Source: Hyaloscypha bicolor E (Eukaryota > Ascomycota > Leotiomycetes > Helotiales > Hyaloscyphaceae). Taken from it: DNA of 64,000 bases. The stretch is from assembly GCF_002865645.1 (NCBI RefSeq), contig NW_020194620.1, positions 1,929,353-1,993,352 on the forward strand, given 5' to 3'. Below, piece after piece: positions 21,985 through 32,330 of this stretch; the first letter of the stretch is position 1; each line of letters opens with the position of its first letter. The notes under the pieces were generated by a model. That model saw only the letters and a program-made list of their open reading frames with translations, made no database searches and was not told the DNA's origin. The position numbers and the translations under genes are program-made.

Positions 21985-22620
21985 TCAGCCACTGAGAGCT
22001 TCAGCTTGTTGGTATAAGGCAGTTAGGATTAGCTGTTGGATTGAATCCGGCTTTGGATTCCAAGGTACCCCTTCCTGTTGTCTCTGCTGCTGCTGCTGCG
22101 CTACCTGCGGTATCATATATGGTTGACGCCTAGCTGTTGCCTGTTCATGTTTGCATCCATTATCGGTGGTGGTTGTTGACCAGGTCTTGCCACAAATTGG
22201 CCTGCACGATTTTGTTGATTGAAAGAACCTCCTTGGGGATTTTGCAGACTAGATCGAACCTGATCACCGGCTTGCATGGGAATTTGAGGTCCACGAGTCG
22301 CTGAGTCTGCGCCAGGACTCGAATGTTGAGACGGTTGGCTGGACTCGTTGTGAAAAAGTTCATCAACTGTGCAATTCGTCCTGCTGTCGAAACTGGTAGC
22401 AGCATTTACATCGAGGATAGGGAACTGCCACTCATCTAATAATGAGCTCTGGTTGCCACTGGGACTGTGTCCGGGCACTAGCGGCGAGGGATCCAATGCA
22501 CTGTTAAGTGTCCAATTCGCAGCGTTGATCGAGTTTGTGATACCAGCATTTGGGTTTTCGACCCTATGACGACGTCGATCGGTTGATTGGTCTGCTAAAA
22601 CAGACGTTGGTAGCCATGGA
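21985..22620 (-). pseudogene. Gln-rich disordered protein gene, frameshifted
   Basis: The minus strand is protein-like from about 22620. One frame reads through RRRHRVENPNAG, NWTLNSALDPSPLV and PGQQPPPIMDANMN, then stops at 22113. From about 22160 a second frame continues with RRQPYMIPQVAQQQQQRQQE and PDSIQQLILTALYQQAEAL to a TGA at 21985-21987. No convincing splice pair joins the two, so a small indel is likely. The poly-Gln tract is a CTG/CAG microsatellite at about 22083-22100. The protein resembles the Gln/Pro-rich part of a transcription factor or an RNA-granule protein; no domain names it. Confidence 0.5.
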
Positions 22621-22640
22621 ACTGCATTTTCTATTCAGGA

Positions 22641-24327
22641 TGGGCCGCTTCTAGCTATTGGATTGGCCGTCACATACGCACATCAGAGAGAGTAATTGAT
22701 TGATCAGATTAATTAACAATTAATTAAAGAGAAGTAAGTATAAAGCTGATAAAGAAAGAAAGATAGTATTATGTAGGAAATTCCCTCGCTTTTATACCCC
22801 TAAAGGAGGCTAATTATATAATAACTAGAGAAGTAAGACTTTTAGTAAGTAATATAATAACTAGTGCTTTTTGTATATAAGTTATAGAGCCAGGGTTAGA
22901 GTGGATAACTAGTGGTTTCCTAGGCTATAAGGACTACTATAGTGACGCAAAGCGTACTATTTAATAAAAGAGATAAGCGTTAGAAGAAATATTTATTAGA
23001 GATCAGGAAATAGCCCTTACTAGTCCCATCGCGCTAGGGCACGAGTATAGTTTTTCTTTATTCCTAGCTAGAGATCTTTTTTCACCTTTTTTCAGTTAAT
23101 AATTTCTGACTTGATACCAGAGCCTTTGCTACGGGATCGTGCAAAGAACTCCTCCGTTAACTCCTTTTTAGGTATTAAGGATACTAAAATAGTAACTTGC
23201 ACGAAGTAGTAGATAGAAGGGAATTAATAAAACGAATTTTATAAAGAGATTTAGAAAGTCGATTAAATAATAAAATTAAAGAAGAGAGGTATTTAAATCA
23301 AGACAAGTACGGAGTATAAAGGAATTTATAGAGGGAAAAGAAGTACTCTCCTTAGAGATATCTATATTAATCTAACTTATATCGTAAGTAAAATACTAAG
23401 TATATTTTTGGGAAGTGTCTATTTTGGGTTCCTTAGGAACTTGTTTAGGCTCCTTGGGTATCGTTATTAAAACTTGATAAAAGTGATATAAGAGAATAGA
23501 GGTTAGATCAAGTACAATTAGTTAAAAAGCGAGAAGTCAAAACACGTGACGATATGATAAAACCTTGCTCAGGATACTTAGGCCTGCTCAGGTGAGCTAC
23601 TTAGGGTGCTTAGGTGAGTTACTCAGGGTGCTCAGGGTGCTTAGGTTACTCGGGTGAGTTGCTCATGTAGCTCAGGCGAGTTAACTGAGCCGAGGGTGAT
23701 TAGCGCCTGAGCAAGAGCGGCAAGCTCACTAACCGAAAGCGAAGGTCAGAGAAAGAGAAAATTAATCGACAATACCTGTAAACTGTAACTGCAACGAAAT
23801 GGCAGGTTTATGGATTGCGGGCAACTACTGGGGGAGAACGCAAGGTATTAATAAATAGTGAATCACGCCCTGGAGTCTCCAGTGTCTGAGAGAAGGGTTT
23901 GTTTTTCATTTTGGGTAGTTGTTTGCTATCATAACATATCCATATTTGTAATCTAACATCCACACCTTCTTCCTCTCTCCTGCACCAACACCAACACCAA
24001 AGACGAATCCACCGACCCATATCTACCCCAATTTTCTCTTCTGCCCCTCTCTATCAACAACTCCCCACCAACGAATATCATCCAACAAAGACAAGGAGAT
24101 AAGTAATCGCAAAGAAAGACATCGCGCGTCGCGTTCATAGACTGATAGCTATCCATCCATACCATACACGAAACGAGACGTGAAAAAAAAAAGTAAGGAA
24201 AGCAATCTGATAAACGAATGCTTGCTGTTCATAACCTCATACTCATTAGGCATTATCCAGCCGTAAGACACTCCTCATCCAAACGCGATAGACAATACGA
24301 GGGGTTGGGGTTTGAGCCTCCCAAGAT
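22641..24327. other. AT-rich decayed region with CTCAGG repeats
   Basis: From 22690 to 23560 the sequence is strongly AT-rich, with TTAATTA and TATAA words and no open frames, as expected of RIP-mutated repeat DNA. From 23560 to 23760 it is built of GCTCAGG/GGTGAGYTA/CTTAGGGTG words. About 23800-24327 is the 3' flank of the NTF2-like gene. Confidence 0.5.
23440..23760. repeat. Diverged relative of the CCTGAGC repeat family
   Basis: CTTGTTTAGGCTCCTTGGGTAT at 23449-23470 resembles 12239-12262. The block 23575-23700 holds about ten imperfect GCTCAGG/GCTTAGG-GTGAG units and ends in CTGAGCCGAGGGTGA, the phrase seen at 16774-16800. The following GAGAAAATTAAT resembles the reverse complement of the GGATTAATTTTCC part of the 90-bp repeat. 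An inverted or rearranged copy is likely. Confidence 0.45.
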
Positions 24328-26142
24328 TTAGAAATCCCAGAAATCACCTCCAGTAGCCTGATTCTTGCCTTGTTGGCGGCCAGACACGAATTTTGGCTTA
24401 TTCGCGTTGGCTTCCTCGCCGTCGCTATCATCACCGAAGCCCCATTGTCTGCCGCTACCCTTCTTGCCGCCCATACCGTCGCCGCCTATGGTGATGCCCT
24501 TGGGGTTGTCGTTTCGGTTGCTCATGGTGTTTGTAGCTTCAGCCAAGGGGCCTTTGCCTGCTCCGGTCGTAGGTTTAGAAGTGGTGGGGGAGGCAGGGAC
24601 GTTCTCCTTTTGGTTGGGGGATTTATCGTAGGCGGACCAGTTTGCCTCCATCATCTTGACAACCTTGGCACGATCCTCAGAGACTTGGGCAGGAGCAGCT
24701 GACTTGTGAGCGGGGGAATCGTCGGTGATGTTGAAGTGGGCGTCGAAATCCTTGGAACGGTCTTTGACATTGGCGATGGTGTCAAGACGCTTGGGTGTTT
24801 CGCCACCAGGTCCACCAGTTGCTTCGTCATAGAGGTTGTTCTTGTAGAGACCCAGACCGGTATTTTGACCCGTACCGCGAGGACGACCAACGATGCGACG
24901 TTCGCCCTCTGGAGTGCCATCATCACGGAACTCGAAATGAGCCTCGGCGTCCTTACGTGGTTGATGAACGTTCTTGGCCTTGATAGGGCTGTCATCAACC
25001 TCATCATCACTGTTTCCCCAATGGCGGACGTCGTTGGTGCGGAGCACTTTGCTAGGAACAACCTTTGCGGGTGTGTTGAAGTCATCAAAGTTCCATTGGC
25101 TGCCATGCTTGCTGGACTTGACCTCCTTCAGAGGAGTTTGCTTGACTTCTGGCTCCTCATTGCCATCACCAAAGTCGAAGTGTTGGTATTTCGTTGGGTT
25201 GGGTCGATAGAAGTGGTCTGCAGAGTGGTTCTTCAATGGCGATTCAACCTCGGCTTCCTCCGTGTCGAACAGCCGGGACGGTGCATAGTTCTTGCCAGCG
25301 CCACCCTTGGGAGCAATAACGCTCCCCTTGGATGGGGATTCCGAGCGGATGGCAACTGGAGTCTTGGTTGGGGAAGCTGGAGAGTTATCTGAGTCGTTGC
25401 CAACGAAGAGATCATGGTAATCGCGTGGAGGCGGCTTGGCCGATGCGCGAGGAGCAACGACAGCTGGCAAGGAATCATTGATGCTCCTGTCGCGAGGCGC
25501 AAACAGCGACAAAGAAGCATGGGGATCGCGAGTGACATTTGTAGAGCTGCTCCGGGATCGAGAATCCTCCTGCTCAGCTGGGCGTGCCGCAGTATCGACC
25601 GGTGTCTTTCCAGCAGCCTTGACACTTGATGTAATCAACTTTATTTGGTCGACGCCATCGCGAATTGGCCAGTTGCGTCCGGTCTTGCCAATGACATCGA
25701 TCAATTTGAGGAGAGAGCCTTGATCCCAATTTTGTCGGATTTGTTGAATCTTTCCGCTCGAATCGAAGGTAACGATGTGGATCTGCGGGCGGAGGTCAGC
25801 GCGATGCCATTAGAGATAGGGAGAGGTACGTACAATTGGGAAAGTAACAACGCGATCGGTGAGGAAGTTGTCGTCCAAGCTGGGAAGATATGCGCCGCCT
25901 CCAGTGAGAAATTCGAGGGTGGTGTAAACCTCTACTGCCAGAGCGTTGCCGCCATCAATCACATCCAGAAACTTCTCCTCCTTCTTCTCGAGCTGATGGC
26001 CTTGGCTGGCAAGATGCTTGAGGACTTCGGAAGAGCCATTGAAGGTGACGAGAGTTGTAATGTAGTGGAGCGACGCGTTGTCAGCCAGGAGCGAGGCGTT
26101 TGGAGCATCCAAAAACTGCTTGTATGCAGCCTGAAGCGCCAT
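24328..26142 (-). CDS. NTF2-like domain protein with repeated aromatic-acidic motifs
   Basis: Exons 26142-25834 and 25782-24328 give 587 residues, starting at MALQAAYKQFLDAP. Residues 1-150 look like an NTF2-type fold (SLHYITTLVTFNGSSEVLKH; LAVEVYTTLEFLTGGGAYLP; IVTFDSSGKIQQIRQNWDQG), a cone-shaped domain used for binding in transport factors. The rest is disordered but carries a short recurring motif, an aromatic pair followed by acids: QHFDFGDG, SQWNFDDF, RHWGNSDD, AHFEFRDD, AHFNITDD, RQWGFGDD and a terminal FWDF. The single intron has a GTACGT donor and a CGCAG acceptor in phase 0. The motif series looks like a multivalent docking tail. A conserved fungal gene of uncertain role is likely. 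It is divergent from the HeLo gene across 1.46 kb. Confidence 0.85.
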
Positions 26143-27599
26143 GATGATCGACAATTGTTTATTCGGTGTGTCTTGATGATCGCGCAGGAGGTGGCAGATG
26201 CAAGAGGAAGCGTTGTGGAGAGGGCAGATCCGTAACGTGGAAGAATTTGAGTAAGGGACAGAGAGGGTGTGGAGAAGCGAGAGGCAAAGGCGTGGGTTTG
26301 TTGTGTCGCGACTGCTCGCCGACGTGTCTGGTTGGCTAAATGCGCGTGGAAGGGGGGGGTCTCTGCTATTACTTTTGCAGCAATATTGAAGCCGGGAATT
26401 TCGTTCTTTTACCTCCCTTACTGCGAGGATCCTCAGATGCTGTTCTCAGGGGGCGCGTCAATGGCTGTGCGGGGCCAGGTGGCTTGGAGAACTGCTCCTT
26501 TCTGGGGGTGATGTTTATTATTTGCAGTCCTTGGATTCCCGGTTGCAGTTTAGACGCGCCACGACTTGCTATTTTGAAGCCGGCAGTAACTGCTTGCGGG
26601 CTAGCAATGATCCGCTGCACGTCAAGGATGTTTCACACATGCAGGGTTCAACGTCCCACGGTCCCACGGCCAGGTCCCACGCGTGCAATGGTTCATGGTT
26701 CATTGGAGGTGGAGATGATTGGCCGTAGATGTGGGCACGCCAGATCGGCAGCTCCCGTGATTTGGGACGAACTTGGCCAAGGCCTCGGTCTCGGTCTTCA
26801 CTACTTTGGTCCTCTCTTCGTGAACGAGTCACTCCACCCACTTTGACCAAGACTGCTCTTTAAAACATGAACAACGTAGCACGCACGGCACGCACAGCAC
26901 GCACAGCACCCACAGCACCCACAGCACTCGTCAAGACCATGAAACCCTCTTCATTCTCATATAGTTGCACGACCTCCTGTTTCTGTGCCTCACTGCTACT
27001 GTCCCTTCGCCTCGTCACCGCTGCCTTCACATTCCATCCAAGCCAGAATGGGGACTGAGGCCCCTCCCTCATACGGCAGCCAAGGTCACAGACAAACTGT
27101 TCCAGGTCTAAGAATGTCTTTGGTAAGGCAGCCATTTCAACGAATGGGACGCTGCACCTGCAGTGTCACGGCACCCGTCCTCCCCCTGTGGCGCCTTCTC
27201 TTGTTTCAGGCCGCCCTCACCCAGTCAACCACCACGAGATGTTTCTCCGCCCCCTCCCCACCCCCCATCGCCCTGAACCTGAATGTTTCCCCGGGAGACC
27301 AGTCACGAGCGGGAATTTGTTTCATGGCGTCCCTTTCGCCCTTCTGACTGCCAATCCACTCCTGTTGAGCCTCACGATGATTGAGGGCTGGATGGCAGGC
27401 TTCGGTATGCACGCATCACTCTCGCAGCTGTCACACGCAATGGCTTTTTCTCGTGGTACACAAGCGCTTCCCCACCATTTGACTTCCCACGATTTACTTT
27501 CGGTCCATATCTTCTTCACTCTGCTTCCCATTTCGAGTGAAATGGGTCGCGTCCGTCATCGTTCTCATTGATCTTCACGTTCCAGGACTCACTTTCAGC
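26143..27599. other. Divergent promoter region between NTF2-like and HeLo genes
   Basis: The region is GC-richer than other gaps and holds several non-gene frames on both strands. At 26878-26932 a short repeat of CACGCACGG/CAGCACC-type units (9-bp period, about six copies) is present. Both flanking genes must start transcription here. No clear TATA box is seen for either. Confidence 0.45.
26878..26932. repeat. 9-bp minisatellite (GCACGCACA/GCACCCACA)
   Basis: About six imperfect copies of a GCAC-based 9-bp unit lie in the divergent promoter region. On either strand they give short Ala-Arg-Thr or Ala-Val-Arg repeat frames that I regard as non-coding. Confidence 0.6.
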
Positions 27600-29273
27600 A
27601 TGGCCTCGCTTGTGGCGCTTTTCTGTGGCTGCATGGATAGCCTCAAGTCAATCCTCACTTCCCAGGACTTCGGCTCCGAGTACGAGATATTGTGTACTGA
27701 ATTGTCGGTACAATGGCTTCGGATTCGCCTTTGGGGACAATCGGTAAGTCGGTCTCGTCGTCATCTCGTTTAAATTTAGAAAAGCACTCACACCTCGCAG
27801 GTTGGACTTCACCTCGACGGTGCTCCCCATGCCCAAAGCTCGATCCTTAACAGACCTGAAGTCGAAACCACCGTCACCCAGACTATCAATAGTATCGCCT
27901 TGCTCCTTGCCGAGATTGAAGTTCTCCGGCGACGATACGAACTCAGGCCGCGTCTTATCCCGGAGAGTCCTGAAGATGAGAAGACGCGACGCGATTCCAA
28001 GCCTCACAGTGGCCTGTTTCGTCCAGCAAGGTATTTGCAGCAACGAATAAGGGACAATCAGAAGCAGAAATCATTTCTCGCCTTGGCCAAGTGGGCAGTC
28101 TGTGATGCAAAGAGGTTCGATGAGAAAGTCAAGCGCCTGAAGAACCTCATCGATGGCCTTGAAGACATCTCGAAGGCTGCAGGAATCACTCAGTTCCAGC
28201 CATCTCCACAGAACCTAACACTTCCCGTCCCTATTCTAGCCGAGAACCCGCCGCCCTACTCGGTGGAAGCGCCTGTCGAGCCCTCTATTCGGCAAGCTCA
28301 GCCAATCGAGGTAGAGGTTCCTGCAGCTATCGCACCAGTCTCCGTCCCAGATCCTGAGTTGTTTGAGCAGTATATTTCACTCAAGAAATACGCAGTTTCG
28401 CTTGAGACGAACGCTCCGTTGAGGCTCAGAACCCGTGAAAAGCTCTTAACGTTGAATGATGGACAGCTCAAACAGCTTCGGGCAGATGTTTATGATGAGC
28501 TTTGTCGTCGACGGCAGACAGGAACACCCCCTCCCTTCTTGCTTCCAATGGGCATATACCATACCAAAAGGAGCCAGGCGCAAGAGAGAATATCCACACT
28601 CCCTTGGTATCGTTTCGCCCATCTCGTCTCGGACGTGGTGTTTGAATTGGAGAGGCGTTTTTCGCCCTTGGAGAATGGTAGAGAAGATGCCAGTCAACCC
28701 GTCATCGCCCCTGAAGAGCTCACTCAAACGTTCACCAGTCGGAACCGCCGACATGGGCGTGCTTTGCCGTATGAGGCCCTACCACCGGAACCACCCGTGC
28801 TTAGCGAGTTACAAGCCCTGCAGCACCGGACGAGATACAACCATGCAACCTCCAGAATACTGAACGGGGTCAATCGCACAAACAACCTGTTCTGGCAAAT
28901 ACCTCACCATAGCCAAACTTCTACGACGCTTGGTCAGACCTCGGGTCCTATCTCGTCTGCTTTCCATACTGATAGCTTCTTCGTTGTTCGTCCGCCCACT
29001 TCCCTCCCATCTTCCCCGACCTTCAAGTCTTTTTGCGTCAAAATGGACGATCCGACCTCGAAAATAATCCCAACCGCAATGAAAAAGTATGGTATCGATA
29101 TGCCTTGGCATAACTACTCCTTGTATCTTGAGTACGGAGGCACCGAACGTCGATTGGAGTTGGATGAAATGCCCTTGTCTTTGTTCAAGAATTTAAAACG
29201 CAAGGGCCATAAACCTATCTTCCGACTTCAGAAGGTGCCAAGCACCATCGGACAGGGAGCCGCCGAGGGCTAG
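27600..29273 (+). CDS. HeLo domain - GIT/Spa2 SHD - Ras-association domain protein
   Basis: Exons 27600-27743 and 27801-29273 give 538 residues. Residues 1-150 fit the HeLo domain known from HET-S: LVALFCGCMDSLKSI at the start, a FGSEYEILCTEL helix, RIRLWGQS at the exon border, then LAKWAVCDAKRFDEKVKRL and LIDGLEDI. HeLo domains carry an N-terminal membrane-targeting segment and act in incompatibility cell death. A Pro-rich linker follows. At about 232-335 two copies of the Spa2/GIT homology motif appear (TREKLLTLNDGQLKQLRADV; RSQAQERISTLPWYRF with LVSDVVFELERRF), which elsewhere binds polarity and MAP-kinase partners. At about 458-525 a Ste50-like Ras-association fold is visible: MDDPTSKIIPTAMKKYGI, YSLYLEYGGTERRLELDE, LSLFKNLKRKGHKPIFRL. 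No amyloid-type motif is seen. The intron (GTAAGT..CGCAG, 57 nt) is phase 0. I do not know this domain order from described proteins. Confidence 0.85.
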
Positions 29274-30404
29274 GGGGGTATCGAACATGAGGTAAATCCT
29301 CGACGGTTGAGTGCATTTCGTCCCGGCTTGTGGTTTTTCGTAGTTTCAATTGACCTCCTGGTGGAGTGGAGGGGCACATCCAGTACGCACCTTTCCCCAT
29401 CCCTTAGTTCCTTTGACCAACTTCTAACTTGTTCATTCAAGTTCCATTTATCTGATTCATAGATTCTGCAACCTTCCTAATAACATCCTCGAACTTCTTA
29501 CTCGTGCATTTCATCCGTGCACTCGGCTACAACTGCAATTTGTTTGGTGTTTTGGGGCTGTCAGGAACAGCCACATTGCAGATTGGGGTGGAGGAACGTC
29601 AGGTACTGACATGTTTCCTTGCCTGCGCTTCTTAGATTCCCTCTGATATCAATTGTGTCATGGGATGCTCAGTCTATCTGTCCGGACGCTCAAAGGGGTT
29701 CCTGCACAACATCACTTACCTTCCCTCTACTTCTTCAACCCATTGCTAATCTCTTGCTCTGGTAGGGTCCTCTTTAACTCCTCGACAATTACTCCTCAAT
29801 GGCATTCTATTACTTTCATATAATCAACATCCCATCCGGCTTCCCATAACACTACAATCGAGGATGCTACACTTTCATATTGAGGTCACAGCTTCTCAAT
29901 TGCAGACGTACTAGATGGATGCGCTTCGTTGTGCTACCACTAGCTTCTGCAACTTTTCTTTCTCTTCTTGCTTGCCATTATGGCTTCTTTCAGGCGCCTT
30001 CTGCCCATTCTTCTTGTTTGGACTTACCTTTTAGGGTTTATTACGGAATAGAAAGACTTGGAGTTGGCATGGTTGCCTCAGTAGGTAACGCTTTTCAGGC
30101 TTATGGCTTATGATTGTTGCTAATTAGCTAACGAGCAATCATAGTGTTGGAGTTCCTCGTGGCGGCTCAATTGTTCTTTCCTCGGCGTTGACGAGTATAT
30201 CTATTATTGTATTCCTATTCTTCTTTCATTCGGCTATGGGAATTCAATTTCTGTTTAGCAACAGCTGGAAGGGTATGGACTTACCATGGTTACTGCAATA
30301 GGTAAGCCTTCTGGTACCCAATACCTCATTTGATAGCTGATTGGCAATCACAGTGTCCTAGGTCTTGCTGGCATCAATTGTTTTCTTCTCGTTCCGTACA
30401 AGCG

Positions 30405-30435
<31 letters not shown>

Positions 30436-30960
30436 GATTGACTAATAGGAGGACTTCGATATCTGTCATCTATCTGCGGTCGCAATTCAATAATATTCCC
30501 CTTGCCGTCTCGAATTGTCCCCGTTCTTACTTTCTCTCGGACATGGAGTGCTTCTGAGTCTCGAATTGAATTACGATTTTGCTGTGGTAAGAAGTCGAAC
30601 TTGGTATACACTTGCGCTGCTGATATTGATATTTCTTGCAATAAATTTTGGCTGGGTTAACATGAATGCTGTGACTCTCCGTGCAAGTAAGCCACTCGGA
30701 AATATTTAACGTTCGATTGACCTATACATTTAGCGATTCAACTTATAAGTTCGAGACCATCCAGAAGCAATAAATCATAGCAGCAAAATTGCGAAATGGG
30801 GAAGTCGCCTACTTGTGCTTCAGAAAGACGAAATATAGGTACCGCATCCTTTTTCCTTTCTTCAGGTCAAAGAGATAGAGGTATCTTACGCTTTAAAGAT
30901 AATCCGCTAATGAATAGGCGAGTTTGTTAGAGCCGACGCCGGAGTTTATACCTTCAAAAT
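29274..30960. other. Region with duplicated exon-intron-like modules, no clear gene
   Basis: The first 200 bases are the 3' flank of the HeLo gene. At 30050-30180 and 30255-30390 two related modules each carry RTRG..TGG, a TAGGTAA donor-like step, an intron-like stretch, CAATCAYAG and then TG. A (ATT)10 microsatellite lies at 30405-30434. A plus frame at 29880-30113 contains a hydrophobic stretch (VLPLASATFLSLLACHYGFF) but has no partner I can join with confidence. Confidence 0.4.
30405..30434. repeat. (ATT)10 microsatellite
   Basis: Ten perfect ATT units. Confidence 0.95.
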
Positions 30961-31029
30961 TGTATAAGGAGACAAGATCGTCGAACAACACTTACCTTAT
31001 CGACAACGCACCCTCTCAGTCCAACTACA

Positions 31030-32330
31030 TGAAGTAATATGACGACTACCGGGTCCTTACAATGAACTCAAGCACGGTATCAAGAACAGAAACAATGGCC
31101 AACTCCAGAGGAACTTGCCTTCGGCCGTCCTATAACTGTCATCTCCAGCTCCTCAACTGTCTACAACCCTGAAAGGAGTCATGGTCCATTCTATCAGGTT
31201 TATTGAAGGCTAGTCACCCCCACAAAATACCTAATGGAGCTCAAAAGCCTACGCAGCATAGAGGCTAACCGGCGAGCACCTTGCCCTGATGAGCAAGGCA
31301 TTTGCTTCCGACTCCTTCAAGGTTGCTCTCTATCTCTGTGACTGAGACAACACATCCTCAAGCTCCGAGAGCTGTCTAGACCTGTCCACTAGGTGATCTA
31401 GCAAGCTGGCAAAGCCTAGGGCCGACGCCTACTCTAATAACCACAGGGGAAGGAAAGTATATCTCCATTCTATCTTCCCACGGAGGTTGTCCCGTGCTTT
31501 CTTCTATGTAGAACACAACGGACCAATTCCAGAAGCCTGACCTGAACGAAAGGTAAACGAAATCTCCCCGACTAAGCGAGCTTGATGCTGATGCAAATTC
31601 CTAGAGCATGAATGAGTACTAGAGCTGTAACAAGCCCTTGGAAGGTGCCAAGATACCTTCATTTCAGACGAGATCTTTGACAACACCATTGGGCACTTTC
31701 CAGGAGCCCAACCCAACGGAAAGTAAGCAGCCCCTCTTTATATAAGCTGAACGGGATGCTAACACGAACATCCGGAGCCTGAATGAGCTCTAGGACTCTA
31801 ACAATCCCTGCCACTAGGCTATACATTCTGGTTTGGCAAGATTTCTCAAAGACTCGAAGTTCGAGAACTTCGAAACCCCCAACTTAGATGTGAGAGGATC
31901 ATCCTCAATACAACGATCCCCCCCCATCTCAGTTTTCTCTCTCGGCCTATCGACCTTTCTTAGACCTGCCAGCTATATACGGGGAGTTGCGCCATAAGAG
32001 ACACTTGTCAAGAGTCGCACAGTCGTACCCTCGAAAACCACCTCACGACTATACGAAACCTCTTTCACATTGTAGATTGCAACAGTGACTGGAAATTTAC
32101 CGCCGAAGTATTTAACTGAATGACGAGAAAACCCTTACACCGGCATGGAAGTTCTGCCAGAATTTCCTCTGCCCACACAATAACTACCTTCAGTATTGGC
32201 TAGGTTTCTGGGCTGCAACAAGACAACTATCTCGGAAAGACTTGGAGTAATTTCGACGACCTACTCGGAACTACTATACTAGCTGGGAGACACCAAACCA
32301 CCTTACCTGAATTGCTGTATACCGACAACC
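31030..32330 (+). pseudogene. Decayed multi-exon coding region with an internal duplication
   Basis: From about 31075 the plus strand reads protein-like: QARYQEQKQWPTPEELAFGR, then SSSSTVYNPERSHGPFYQVY, with a TGA where Trp would fit, then KYLMELKSLRSIEANRRAP. Later segments in shifting frames include RRLSRAFFYVEHNGPIPE (about 31470-31530) and ENHLTTIRNLFHIVDCNSDW (about 32030-32085). Two blocks, 31500-31635 and 31683-31806, are duplicates carrying an intron-like module between GAAAG and a GAGCMTGAATGAG word. Many stops indicate a pseudogene. I cannot identify the parent. Confidence 0.45.

Noticed and set aside
24365..25392. Long plus-strand frames opposite the NTF2-like gene (up to 228 codons)
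   Set aside because: They are antisense shadows of the minus-strand exon, which has the domain, the intron and the repeated motif.
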